Below, in pieces: positions 24,338 through 32,458 of a stretch of DNA of 64,000 bases; positions within the stretch are counted from its first letter, which is position 1; each line of letters opens with the position of its first letter. The stretch spans positions 297,028 to 361,027 of the forward strand of contig NZ_WMBB01000010.1 of NCBI RefSeq assembly GCF_009708175.1, in the 5' to 3' direction. The stretch is from Nocardia aurantiaca (GTDB taxonomy: Bacteria; Actinomycetota; Actinomycetes; Mycobacteriales; Mycobacteriaceae). Under the pieces are notes generated by a model. That model worked only from the letters and a program-made list of their open reading frames with translations. It had not been told where the DNA came from and did no database searches. The position numbers and the translations under genes are program-made.

Positions 24338-25974
24338 CCTCGACTCCCGATGTCCTGCTTGGCTTTCAGCACAGCGAGCTGTGCCCGTTCCTCCTCATGA
24401 TGCTGGGCGGTGAGGGTCGCGCGTTCCTCGGGTGGGTCGGCGGTGAGGAACCCGCCGGGGCCGGGTTTGCCCGCGGAGCCGAGCTTGTTCATCTTCTTCG
24501 GTACGGCCGCGCCCTGGTACGCCAACGGAATCGGATGCCCGTGCCGGTCCACCGGTCCGAGCGACTGGTGCACCTCGATGTACTCGCCGTGTGGCAGCCG
24601 CTTGATGATGCCGGTCTCGATGCCGTGCTCGAGCACCGCCCGGTCGCCGCGCTGCAGGCCCAGGCAGAACCGGTAGGCGACGAGGTACGCCAGCGGCGGC
24701 AGGATCAGCAAGGCGATGCGGAAGAACCAGGTGGCGGCGTTGAGCGAGACATCGAACTTCAGCGCGATGATGTCGTTCACGCAGGCGAGGGTGAGCACCA
24801 GGTAGAAGGCGATGGCCATGGCACCGATCGCGGTGCGCACCGGCACATCTCGCGGCCGCTGCAGCAGATTGTGGTGCGCGGTGTCCTTGGTGAGCCGCTT
24901 CTCGATCCACGGATACATCGGAATGACCGCCAGGACGATGCCCATCACGACAGCCACCCAGAAGGCCGCGGGAATGGTGTAGCGGCCGAGGTAGATCTCC
25001 CAGGGCGGCATGAGCCGGGTCAGGCCGTCGGTCCACATCATGTAGAAGTCGGGCTGGGATCCCGCCGACACCTGGGCCGGGTTGTAGGGCCCCAGGTTCC
25101 AGATCGGGTTGATCTGGAACAGGCCGCCCATGAGCGCGACGGTGGCCAGGGTGAAGGCGAAGAACGCGCCCTGGTCCAGGGAGAACACCGGAACGATGCG
25201 CGCGCCCACCACATTTCGCTCGGTGCGGGCGGGCCCGGGGAACTGGGTGTGCTTCTGGTACCAGACCAGCGCGATGTGCGCGCCGATGAGCGCCAGCATG
25301 ATTCCCGGGAACAGCAACACATGGGTGATGTAGAGGCGCGGGATCAGCACGGTGCCCGGGAATTCCCCGCCGAAGAGGAAGAAGTGGGTCCAGGTGCCGA
25401 TGACGGGGACCGCCATGGTGATGCCGCCCAGCGGTGACCGCAGGCCGGTGCCGGAGAGCAGGTCGTCGGGCAGCGAGTACCCGAAGTAGCCCTCGAACAT
25501 GGCCAGGATCAGCAGCACCGCGCCGATCACCCAGGTGGCCTCGCGCGGCTTGCGGAACGCGCCGGTGAAGAACACCCGGAACATGTGGATGATGATGGAC
25601 GCCGCGAACAGCAGGGCGGCCCAGTGGTGAACCTGCCGCACGAACAGCCCGCCGCGCACGTCGAAGGAGATGTCCAGGACGCTGCGGTAGGCGGCCGACA
25701 TCTGCACGCCCCGCAGCGGCTGATAGCTGCCGCTGTAGGTCACTTCGGTCATGGACGGTTCGAAATAGAGCGTCAGGTAGACCCCGGACAGCAGCAGGAT
25801 GATGAAGCTGTAGAGCGCGATCTCCCCGAGCAGGAACGACCAGTGGGTCGGGAAGACCTTGTTGATGGAGCGTTTCAGGCCCGCGGCGAGGTGATACCGC
25901 TGGTCGGCGGCATCGGCGCGGTTCGCGGTGGCATTCATGCCCATGAGACGCCGGAGCGGGCCGAAACGTGACAC
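24334..25974 (-). CDS. qcrB: Cytochrome b subunit of the bc1 complex, stand-alone QcrB paralogue
   Basis: The 546-residue protein is a full actinobacterial QcrB. It has the paired haem ligands in RQVHHWAALLFAASIIIHMF and THVLLFPGIMLALIGAHIAL, the quinol-site sequence SAGSQPDFYMMW and PWEIYLGRYTIP, and the conserved C-terminal extension (LLQRPRDVPVRTAIGAMAIA and LGPVDRHGHPIPL). In M. tuberculosis QcrB is encoded with qcrC, qcrA and ctaE. None of these is near, so this is likely a second copy. The start is GTG 25974, with in-frame ATGs at 25944 and 25938 as alternatives. Confidence 0.93.
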   Translation of the reverse strand: MSRFGPLRRLMGMNATANRADAADQRYHLAAGLKRSINKVFPTHWSFLLGEIALYSFIILLLSGVYLTLYFEPSMTEVTYSGSYQPLRGVQMSAAYRSVLDISFDVRGGLFVRQVHHWAALLFAASIIIHMFRVFFTGAFRKPREATWVIGAVLLILAMFEGYFGYSLPDDLLSGTGLRSPLGGITMAVPVIGTWTHFFLFGGEFPGTVLIPRLYITHVLLFPGIMLALIGAHIALVWYQKHTQFPGPARTERNVVGARIVPVFSLDQGAFFAFTLATVALMGGLFQINPIWNLGPYNPAQVSAGSQPDFYMMWTDGLTRLMPPWEIYLGRYTIPAAFWVAVVMGIVLAVIPMYPWIEKRLTKDTAHHNLLQRPRDVPVRTAIGAMAIAFYLVLTLACVNDIIALKFDVSLNAATWFFRIALLILPPLAYLVAYRFCLGLQRGDRAVLEHGIETGIIKRLPHGEYIEVHQSLGPVDRHGHPIPLAYQGAAVPKKMNKLGSAGKPGPGGFLTADPPEERATLTAQHHEEERAQLAVLKAKQDIGSRG

Positions 25975-26026
25975 CGATATCGCGGGTTTGCCTCAGATCA
26001 CACCCGGGATCTCCCGGGCGGGCGGC

Positions 26027-27409
26027 TCAGCGGGGCAGCAGGTCGGACAGCGCCTCGTCGAGGGTCGGATAGCGGAAGCGGAACCCGCTGTGCCGCAGCA
26101 CCTCCGAGGTGGCGTGCCGCCCGGTCAGCCCGAGCGCCGGATCGGTGCGCAGGAAGATCGCGCCGACGGCCAGGGCGAGTGCGGGGGTGGGCGGCGACCA
26201 CGGGCGGCGCAGCCGCCTGCGCAGCGTGGTCATGAGCTCCTTGTTGCGGACCGGGAAGTCGGTGGCCGCGACCAGTACGCCGTCGGGCAGGGTGACCCGT
26301 GGATCCAGTCCGAGCCCGGCGCGCACGATGGCCAGCCAGTCCTCGACGTGGATCCAGCTGAACCACTGCCTGCCGCTGCCGACACTGCCGCCCAGACCCA
26401 TCTTGGTCAGCCCCACCAGGCGCTTCAGCGCCGGCGCGTCCGGGTCGAGCACGATCGAGGTGCGCAGGATGATCCGGTGTGCGGTATTGGCCCCGTCCGA
26501 GGCCGCCTCCCAGGGTTCGGCGACACCGGTCATCTGCGGCAGCCCCGGCTCGGGCAGGGGTGTGGCCTCGGTGCAGCGCAGCTCCCCCGCGTCTGCCCAG
26601 ATGGCGGTGGTGCCGGCCTGGATCCAGTGGTCGAGCGGTCGGTCCAGCGTCTTGGATGCCGCTACCAGCGCGCGGGTGGAATCTACTCGGCTGCGGCGCA
26701 ATTCGGCGATATTGCGGGTGGTGGGGCGGCAGTCGACGAGCTTGCCCGCGAGGTTGATCAGCGCGGTGCGCCCGGGATTGCGCAGCGCGTCGGCCCACGC
26801 GCCGACGGTGCGGCCATCCCATTCGTATTGCGGGTAGGGCAGTTCCGGCACGGCGCGCCGGGTGAGGATGACGACGCGGTGGCCGCGACAGCTGAGATCG
26901 GCGGCCAGGGTTCGGCCCAGAGCGCCTGTGCCACCGGCGATCACGACGGTGAGCGCGTCGGCGGTGGGGCGCAGTCCGGCCAGCTGAGCCAGGCGCACGA
27001 AGCAGGTGCGGGCGTCGGTCTGCAGCAGGTCGCCGACGACCTTGCGCATGACCGCTGCCGACGCCCCCGAGAAGGTGAGCTGCTGGCTGAGTTCGGTGCC
27101 GCCGTCGCGCGGGGTGAGCACCCAGCGCATCCGCATGGCGCCCACGGGTTCCGGCTGTTCCAGGGTGATTTCGCGATCGGGCACGAAGGTGGAGACAGTG
27201 AACGGCTTCGCCAGCCGCCCGTGCACGGCCTCGGTGACGCGCCCGCGGGGCAGGTAGTCGCCGGTGACGCCCGCCGCGGGTGTGCCGTGCAGCGTCACCG
27301 CGGTGACAGCGGGATTCCACTCGGGCCAGCGGGCGGGATCGCCGAGCACGGCCCACAGCTGCTGCGGCGGAAGGGCGATCCACCGGGTGTACGTCGTTGT
27401 ACGAGGCAT
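26027..27409 (-). CDS. SRPBCC domain fused to a TIGR01777-type NAD-binding epimerase
   Basis: The 460-residue protein has a START/SRPBCC ligand-binding domain (about 1-145, with WIALPPQQLWAVLGDPARWP) followed by a short-chain dehydrogenase-like epimerase (about 150-445). The latter has TVVIAGGTGALGRTLAADL for NAD(P) binding, INLAGKLVDCR and WFSWIHVEDWLAIV, and ends in a DUF1731-like segment (HSGFRFRYPTLDEAL). The fusion is common in actinobacteria; the substrate is unknown. The N-terminal domain may present a hydrophobic ligand to the epimerase. Confidence 0.88.
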   Translation of the reverse strand: MPRTTTYTRWIALPPQQLWAVLGDPARWPEWNPAVTAVTLHGTPAAGVTGDYLPRGRVTEAVHGRLAKPFTVSTFVPDREITLEQPEPVGAMRMRWVLTPRDGGTELSQQLTFSGASAAVMRKVVGDLLQTDARTCFVRLAQLAGLRPTADALTVVIAGGTGALGRTLAADLSCRGHRVVILTRRAVPELPYPQYEWDGRTVGAWADALRNPGRTALINLAGKLVDCRPTTRNIAELRRSRVDSTRALVAASKTLDRPLDHWIQAGTTAIWADAGELRCTEATPLPEPGLPQMTGVAEPWEAASDGANTAHRIILRTSIVLDPDAPALKRLVGLTKMGLGGSVGSGRQWFSWIHVEDWLAIVRAGLGLDPRVTLPDGVLVAATDFPVRNKELMTTLRRRLRRPWSPPTPALALAVGAIFLRTDPALGLTGRHATSEVLRHSGFRFRYPTLDEALSDLLPR

Positions 27410-27496
27410 GTTCCCGACGCTATTACCGGCGGGCTGCGGCCGGAAGCGTGGCCTTGGTCGCAGCCCGCACGGTGTCGTCAGGCCATCGGGGCACGG

Positions 27497-27973
27497 TCAG
27501 CTGATGCTGGTCTGGGTGCCGACGGTGAAGGTGTGGCCGTGGGAGGTGCAGGTCATGCCGCCGCCGTGCGGACGCCCGCCGAGGCAGGTCGCGCCCGCGT
27601 AGTCGAACTGGGTGCCGGCGTACACATTTCCGGGCGGGCGCGGCACATCCCAGAGCTGGCGGGCATTCGGATTGCCGTGCTGGCCGCCGAGGCCGAAGGT
27701 CGGGTGGGCGGGCAGGAAGGAGCCGTCGATCACGATGTCGGAGATGGGAATCAGGCCCCAGAGTTTGTTGCCCTGTCCGAGATCGCAGGCGACATCGCCA
27801 TTCGCGTGAATGGCGCACTGGGTGGCGAACTCATTGAAATACAGGGTGTCGCCGACCAGGAAATCCGAGTTGTCCGCCTCGATGACACCCGAGTCCGCCG
27901 AGGCAGCGCCGGTGCCGAGGATTGTGAGCGCGACCGCTGCCATCGCACTGCCGATAACACTACGCACGTTCAT
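27497..27973 (-). CDS. Secreted four-cysteine protein, paralogue A
   Basis: The 158-residue protein has a Sec signal peptide (MNVRSVIGSAMAAVALTILG, then GTGAASA before the likely cut). The mature part has four cysteines with spacings 10 and 12 (CAIHANGDVAC, CLGGRPHGGGMTC). It shares VGDT(L/V)YF, SFLPAHPTFGL and CTSHGHTFT with the gene at 28687-29139. The family looks restricted to Nocardia-like species. I do not know its function. ATG 27973 is chosen because it gives the shortest normal signal peptide. Confidence 0.75.
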   Translation of the reverse strand: MNVRSVIGSAMAAVALTILGTGAASADSGVIEADNSDFLVGDTLYFNEFATQCAIHANGDVACDLGQGNKLWGLIPISDIVIDGSFLPAHPTFGLGGQHGNPNARQLWDVPRPPGNVYAGTQFDYAGATCLGGRPHGGGMTCTSHGHTFTVGTQTSIS

Positions 27974-28195
27974 GATCATCGACACTAGAGCACGGAAACC
28001 TTTGACACCAGCGCGAATTCGCATATTTCACAATTCGGGCATCGATTAACGAGGCTTCTCGATCCACCCCGATTCACTACTTGATGAATGTCCCCGCATT
28101 CCCGAAGGTAGAGCACGACAGTCGTGCGCCGCGGGCGCATTCCGATACCGATTGCCGCCCATAGCCATGACCGGGTCGGGGAGGAAACACAGGGG

Positions 28196-28444
28196 TCAAC
28201 GATTGTCCGGGTGGGTGACCTTCTCGATCTCGACCGATCCGGTCAGGCCGGAGAAGTCGTCGGGATCGACCGTGAACAACGACAATCCGTGTACCGACGT
28301 GACGGCCGCGATCATCAGATCCACCCGGCGTGGCTTCGGGTTCCGTCCGGTTACGAGGACCGACGCAACGATATGCCCGAATCGCCGGGCCGCGCGGGCG
28401 TCGGACGGAAGTGGCGCGAATAGGGCGCGACCGCGGCACGCCAC
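28196..28444 (-). pseudogene. Truncated VapC-like PIN toxin (C-terminal part)
   Basis: The minus-strand frame reads RRVDLMIAAVTSVHGLSLFT followed by VDPDDFSGL, the C-terminal acidic pair and strand pattern of VapC PIN-domain ribonucleases. The N-terminal half with the first catalytic Asp (LDTN or similar) is not found upstream in any frame, and no VapB antitoxin is next to it. It is therefore a decayed toxin gene. Confidence 0.6.
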
Positions 28445-28480
28445 CCACCTCGGAAGCGCACCGAGGCGACCTGAGCTTCG

Positions 28481-28674
28481 ATGATAAGCGATTCGATATG
28501 GCCCCGGGGAGTCTCCGCCCCGGCGGCCCGAGCCCTCGCCGCCGCCGGGTATCGGAGCCTGGAACAGCTGACGGCGTCGCCGAGAGCGAGTTGCTCGCTC
28601 TGGATGGCATGGGGCCCACGGCTATTCTGATTCTGCGTGAGGCCCTGGCTGCCCAGGGCCTCGATTTCGGGTGA
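28481..28674 (+). pseudogene. Frameshifted small helix-hairpin-helix DNA-binding protein
   Basis: From ATG 28481 one frame reads APAARALAAAGYRSLEQLT. The continuation, GVAESELLALDGMGPTAILI and LREALAAQGLDFG with a stop at 28672, is in another frame. Inserting one G near 28573-28576 restores a protein of about 64 residues typical of actinobacterial HhH proteins (LDGMGPTAI is the hairpin). One base has been lost, unless it is a sequencing error. Confidence 0.65.
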
Positions 28675-28686
28675 CCGCCGCCGGGG

Positions 28687-29139
28687 TCAGCTGAATCGGG
28701 TGCCCTCGACGCCTCGCGTGAAGGAGTGGCCCTTGGACGTGCAGGTGGTGGTGAAGTGGGCGCCGCCGGTGACGGTGCAGGTCGCTCCCGCGTAGCTGAG
28801 GGTGTAGGTGCCGTCGTCGAGCGGGAAGGACTTCGCGCCCGGGCGGGCCACCTCGCCCCAGAGGCCGAAGCTCGGGTGGGCGGGCAGGAACGGGAGATCG
28901 ATGACGAGGTCCGAGACCGGCAGCCCGAACCAGCCGGCGCCGCCGGCGCCGTACCAGCAGCCCACATCACCAGTGGGGCGGATCTGGCAGCCGGAGGCAT
29001 TGGCGGCGAAGTAGACGGTGTCGCCGACCTTGTAGTCGTCCGGGTTCAGGGGAATCGGGTCGGCGGAGGCCACCGCATTGCCCGCCAGGGTGACCGCTAC
29101 CGCGGCCACGGCCGCGCCGAAGAGAATTCGTGCGTTCAT
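28687..29139 (-). CDS. Secreted four-cysteine protein, paralogue B
   Basis: The 150-residue protein has a signal peptide (MNARILFGAAVAAVAVTLAG, cut after VASA) and a mature domain with four cysteines in the same spacing as paralogue A: CQIRPTGDVGC (10) and CTVTGGAHFTTTC (12). Shared blocks include VGDTVYFAANASGC, LPVSDLVIDLPFLPAHPSFG and CTSKGHSFT. The two copies probably arose by duplication, now separated by decayed genes. Two disulphides are likely; function unknown. Confidence 0.78.
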   Translation of the reverse strand: MNARILFGAAVAAVAVTLAGNAVASADPIPLNPDDYKVGDTVYFAANASGCQIRPTGDVGCWYGAGGAGWFGLPVSDLVIDLPFLPAHPSFGLWGEVARPGAKSFPLDDGTYTLSYAGATCTVTGGAHFTTTCTSKGHSFTRGVEGTRFS

Positions 29140-29264
29140 GATTCGACCCTAAGCACACTGGCGAATCAATAGCTATTCGACACGAGCCCTATTTCGATGG
29201 GCTCCGCCGATCTCCACACGGATCCGCCCACCCGCCGGACCGGGCGGGCGAACCCCGTGGCAGT

Positions 29265-30887
29265 TCAGTCGACGTAGGCGCGCCGAATAATGGCCTCGGT
29301 GTCGACTCCGGTCGGCAGCGTGCCGAACGCGATACCCCAGTCACCGCCGAACCTGGTGCCGCAGAAGGCATCCGCGACGGCCGGGTGCCCGTGCCGCACC
29401 AGCTGCGCGCCCTGCAGCACCAGCGCCATGAGCTCCACCACCCGGCGCGCGCGGTATTCGATATCGGCGAAGTCGGTGAGCTCCTTGCCGATTCGGTCGA
29501 TGGCCTCGTCCAGGTGGCGGTTGGCGCCGCGAGACAGGTTCACCTCGTTGAAGAACGCTTCGACCGTCTCGGGCTGGCGGCCCATGGCGCGCAGCGCGTC
29601 CAGCGCCGCCACATTGCCCGAGCCCTCCCAGATGGACATGAGCGGGGCCTCACGGTACAGCCGCGGCATGCCGGACTCCTCGGCATAGCCGTTGCCGCCG
29701 AAGCACTCCAGGGCCTCGGCCGCGTGCGCCGGGGCACGCTTGCACACCCAGTACTTGGTCACCGCCAGCGCGATGCGGCGCAGGGCCGCCTCGGCGGGGT
29801 CGGCCTCGGCGCGGTCGGTGGCGCCGGCCAGGCGCATCATGACCGTGGTCGCGGCATCGGACTCGATCACCAGGTCCGCCAGCACATTCCGCATGGCGGG
29901 CTGGTCGACAAGATGCTTGCCGAACGCCTGGCGGTACCGGGCGTGGTGGGTGGCGTAGACGGTGCCGGCGCGCATACCGGTGGCCGAGCCGATCACACAG
30001 TCCAGCCGGGTCATATTGACCATTTCGATAATGGTCTTCACGCCCGCGCCCTCATCGCCGACCAGCCAGCCGATGGCGTTCTCGTACTCGAGCTCCGAGG
30101 AGGCGTTGGACTTGTTGCCCAGCTTGTCCTTGAGCCGCTGGATGCGCAGGGCGTTGCGAGTGCCATCCGGCAGCACCCGGGGCAGCAGGAAGCAGGACAG
30201 ACCGCCCGGCGCCTGGGCCAGGGTCAGGAACATGTCGCCCATGGGGTGCGAGGTGAACCACTTGTGGCCGACGATGCGGTAGGTGCCGTCCGACAGCGGG
30301 GTGGCCGTGGTGGTGTTGGCGCGGACGTCGGAGCCGCCCTGTTTCTCGGTCATGGACATGCCCGCGATGAGACCGGCCTTGGTGGAGGGCTCGCGCAGGC
30401 CGAAGTCGTAGACGCGGGAGGCCAGTAGCGGCTCGTACTTCGCGGCCAGTTCCGGATTGTGGCGCAGCGCGGGCACCACGGCGTACGTCATGGAGATCGG
30501 GCACATGTGCCCGGCGTCGGCCAGGCCCCAGGTGTAGAACTTGGCGGCACGGGCCACGTGCGCGCCGGGCCGGTCGTCCTGCCAGGGCGAACCGTGCAGG
30601 CCGTGCGATACGGCGGTGTCCATGAGGTTGTGCCAGTACGGGTGGAACTCGACCTCGTCGATGCGGTTGCCGTAGCGGTCGTGGGTGTGCAGGACCGGCG
30701 GGTGTTCATTGGCCAGCCGACCCCACTCCTGCGCGGCGGCGCCGCCCGCGAGCACGCCCAGCTCCCGCACCTCGGCCTCGGCCCAGCCCGCGCCCTCCCG
30801 GTGCAGGCCCTCGATCAGCGCGGGTTGGCGGGAGTTGTCGAAGGGGACGATGGGCGGCGCCTGATTGAAGACGTCATGCGTGTGCAT
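29265..30887 (-). CDS. aidB: AidB-like acyl-CoA dehydrogenase family protein
   Basis: The 540-residue flavoprotein resembles E. coli AidB throughout: MHTHDVFNQAPPIVPFDNSR, the FAD segment GMSMTEKQGGSDVRANTT, GHKWFTSHPMGDMFL, RLKDKLGNKSNASSELEY and RLYREAPLMSIWEGSGN. AidB is induced during alkylation stress and binds DNA, with weak isovaleryl-CoA dehydrogenase activity. Here the gene follows a TetR regulator with a 12-base gap, on the same strand, rather than belonging to an Ada regulon. A purely metabolic dehydrogenase is a fair alternative. Confidence 0.88.
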   Translation of the reverse strand: MHTHDVFNQAPPIVPFDNSRQPALIEGLHREGAGWAEAEVRELGVLAGGAAAQEWGRLANEHPPVLHTHDRYGNRIDEVEFHPYWHNLMDTAVSHGLHGSPWQDDRPGAHVARAAKFYTWGLADAGHMCPISMTYAVVPALRHNPELAAKYEPLLASRVYDFGLREPSTKAGLIAGMSMTEKQGGSDVRANTTTATPLSDGTYRIVGHKWFTSHPMGDMFLTLAQAPGGLSCFLLPRVLPDGTRNALRIQRLKDKLGNKSNASSELEYENAIGWLVGDEGAGVKTIIEMVNMTRLDCVIGSATGMRAGTVYATHHARYRQAFGKHLVDQPAMRNVLADLVIESDAATTVMMRLAGATDRAEADPAEAALRRIALAVTKYWVCKRAPAHAAEALECFGGNGYAEESGMPRLYREAPLMSIWEGSGNVAALDALRAMGRQPETVEAFFNEVNLSRGANRHLDEAIDRIGKELTDFADIEYRARRVVELMALVLQGAQLVRHGHPAVADAFCGTRFGGDWGIAFGTLPTGVDTEAIIRRAYVD

Positions 30888-30899
30888 TGCGGGTGACTC

Positions 30900-31508
30900 C
30901 TATTCGTGTGGGACGCCGAGGGCGCGCAGGGCGAAGGCGACCAGTTCCGGCAGCACCGATTCGCTCTGGAGCTGTTCGGACAGCGGGCCGACCAGCACCT
31001 CGCCGATGGCTCCGACCAGTGCGGTGGCCGAGGTCCGCGGATCCTGCGGCGGCAGTTGACCATCGGCGATGCCGTCAGCGATCGCGGCGACGTAGGTCTC
31101 GGCGAAGGCCCGGCGAAAGCGCAGGCGCTCGGCGTCGACGGCGGCATCCACGGGTTCGGCGAGCAGGACGTAGGCGAGTTTGGGGTTCTTGAGAGCACGG
31201 CCGGCGAAGGTCTCGACGGCGGCGGTGACCCGGTCCGGGGCGCTGCGCCCCTGCCCCGCCGCTCCGGCTTCGGCGACGGCGTCGACCTCGCGGGTGACGA
31301 CCTCGCGGAAGACGGCGGTGACGAGTTCGGCCTTGCCGCTGAAGTTCTTGTACACCGTGCCGGTGGCGACCCCGGCCTCGGCGGCGACCGCGGCCATGGA
31401 CAGCCCGGCGAATCCGTCGCGGGACAGGACGGTCATGGCCGCGCGCACGATCGACCCCGCCTGGGCATCCAGGCGCGCCTGGACAGCGGGCGTTCTGCGA
31501 TAGGCCAT
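30900..31508 (-). CDS. TetR family regulator upstream of aidB
   Basis: The 202-residue protein has a TetR helix-turn-helix at about 20-60 (AAMTVLSRDGFAGLSMAAVA, EAGVATGTVYKNFSGKAELV) and an all-helical ligand domain. ATG 31508 is preferred to codons further up that would cross the putative operator. It is the first gene of a two-gene unit with aidB and probably represses itself and aidB. The ligand may be an acyl-CoA given its neighbours, which is a guess. Confidence 0.88.
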   Translation of the reverse strand: MAYRRTPAVQARLDAQAGSIVRAAMTVLSRDGFAGLSMAAVAAEAGVATGTVYKNFSGKAELVTAVFREVVTREVDAVAEAGAAGQGRSAPDRVTAAVETFAGRALKNPKLAYVLLAEPVDAAVDAERLRFRRAFAETYVAAIADGIADGQLPPQDPRTSATALVGAIGEVLVGPLSEQLQSESVLPELVAFALRALGVPHE

Positions 31509-31509
31509 G

Positions 31510-31538
31510 CAAGAAGTGAACCACCAATTCATTTCTTG
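31510..31538. promoter_or_regulatory. Putative TetR operator
   Basis: CAAGAAGTGAA and TTCATTTCTTG form an 11-base inverted repeat (one mismatch) with a seven-base spacer, immediately upstream of the regulator's ATG and 79 bases before the divergent crotonase gene. The length is typical for TetR operators. Confidence 0.65.
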
Positions 31539-31616
31539 ATGCAACCCCACCGTCGCCCTCGACCGAGGCGCTCGGTGCCGCTGTACAGAATCCGCTTACG
31601 GCGTACTGTCGGCCCC

Positions 31617-32378
31617 GTGACAGTCAGAGTGGAGCGCAACGGCCCCGTCTACACCGTGATCCTGCACCGACCCGAAGCCCGCAACGCGGTCGACGGACCC
31701 ACCGCGAAAGCCCTGGCCGACGCCTTCCGCGACTTCGACGCCGACCCCACCGCCGCGGTCGCGGTGCTCTGGGGCGACGGCGGCACCTTCTGCGCCGGCG
31801 CCGACCTGAAGGCCCTCGGCACCGCACGCTCCAACCAGGTCACCGAGGACGGCGACGGGCCCATGGGTCCGACCCGCATGAAGCTGTCCAAGCCCGTCAT
31901 CGCGGCGGTCTCCGGTTACGCGGTCGCGGGCGGCATCGAGCTGGCGCTCTGGTGCGATCTGCGAATCGCGGAGCAGGACAGCACCTTCGGCGTCTTCTGC
32001 CGCCGCTGGGGAGTGCCGCTCATCGACGGCGGCACGGTGCGACTGCCCCGCATCATCGGCGAGGGCCGCGCCATGGACCTCATCCTCACCGGCCGCGCCG
32101 TCGGCGCCACCGAGGCGCTGCAGATCGGCCTGGTGAACCGGGTGGTGCCGACCGGCGAATCCCGCCGCGCCGCCGAGGAACTCGCGCTCGAACTGGCCGC
32201 CCTCCCCCAGACCTGCCTGCGCTCGGACCGCCTGTCGGTGTTGGAGCAGAACGGCCTGGCGGAGCCCGAGGCCATCGCCAACGAGCTGCGCCACGGCATG
32301 AAGGCCCTGGCCGACGGCGCGCTCGATGGCGCGCAGCGTTTCGCCTCCGGCGCGGGCCGCCACGGCCGCCCGGCCTGA
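31617..32378 (+). CDS. Enoyl-CoA hydratase/crotonase family protein, second catalytic Glu replaced
   Basis: This 253-residue crotonase-fold protein has the oxyanion-hole strand GTFCAGADLKAL and GYAVAGGIELALWCDLRIAE. The first catalytic Glu position (GIELAL) is kept. The position of the second catalytic Glu is Cys in FGVFCRRWGVPLIDGG, so classic hydratase activity is doubtful and another acyl-CoA reaction is likely. Translation starts at GTG 31617 after a short upstream gap. It is divergent from the TetR-aidB unit and may share its operator. Confidence 0.88.
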   Translation: MTVRVERNGPVYTVILHRPEARNAVDGPTAKALADAFRDFDADPTAAVAVLWGDGGTFCAGADLKALGTARSNQVTEDGDGPMGPTRMKLSKPVIAAVSGYAVAGGIELALWCDLRIAEQDSTFGVFCRRWGVPLIDGGTVRLPRIIGEGRAMDLILTGRAVGATEALQIGLVNRVVPTGESRRAAEELALELAALPQTCLRSDRLSVLEQNGLAEPEAIANELRHGMKALADGALDGAQRFASGAGRHGRPA

Positions 32379-32458
32379 CCCGGCCATCGCGGTGCCGGCT
32401 ACCAGCCCGAATGCGCGCGGCAGCGCGTCATAGAACCGATCGGTACGCTTGCCGTTCG

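Noticed and set aside
25928..27988. Very long plus-strand frame across the TIGR01777 gene
   Set aside because: Antisense shadow; the minus strand has clear SRPBCC and epimerase motifs and the frame has none.
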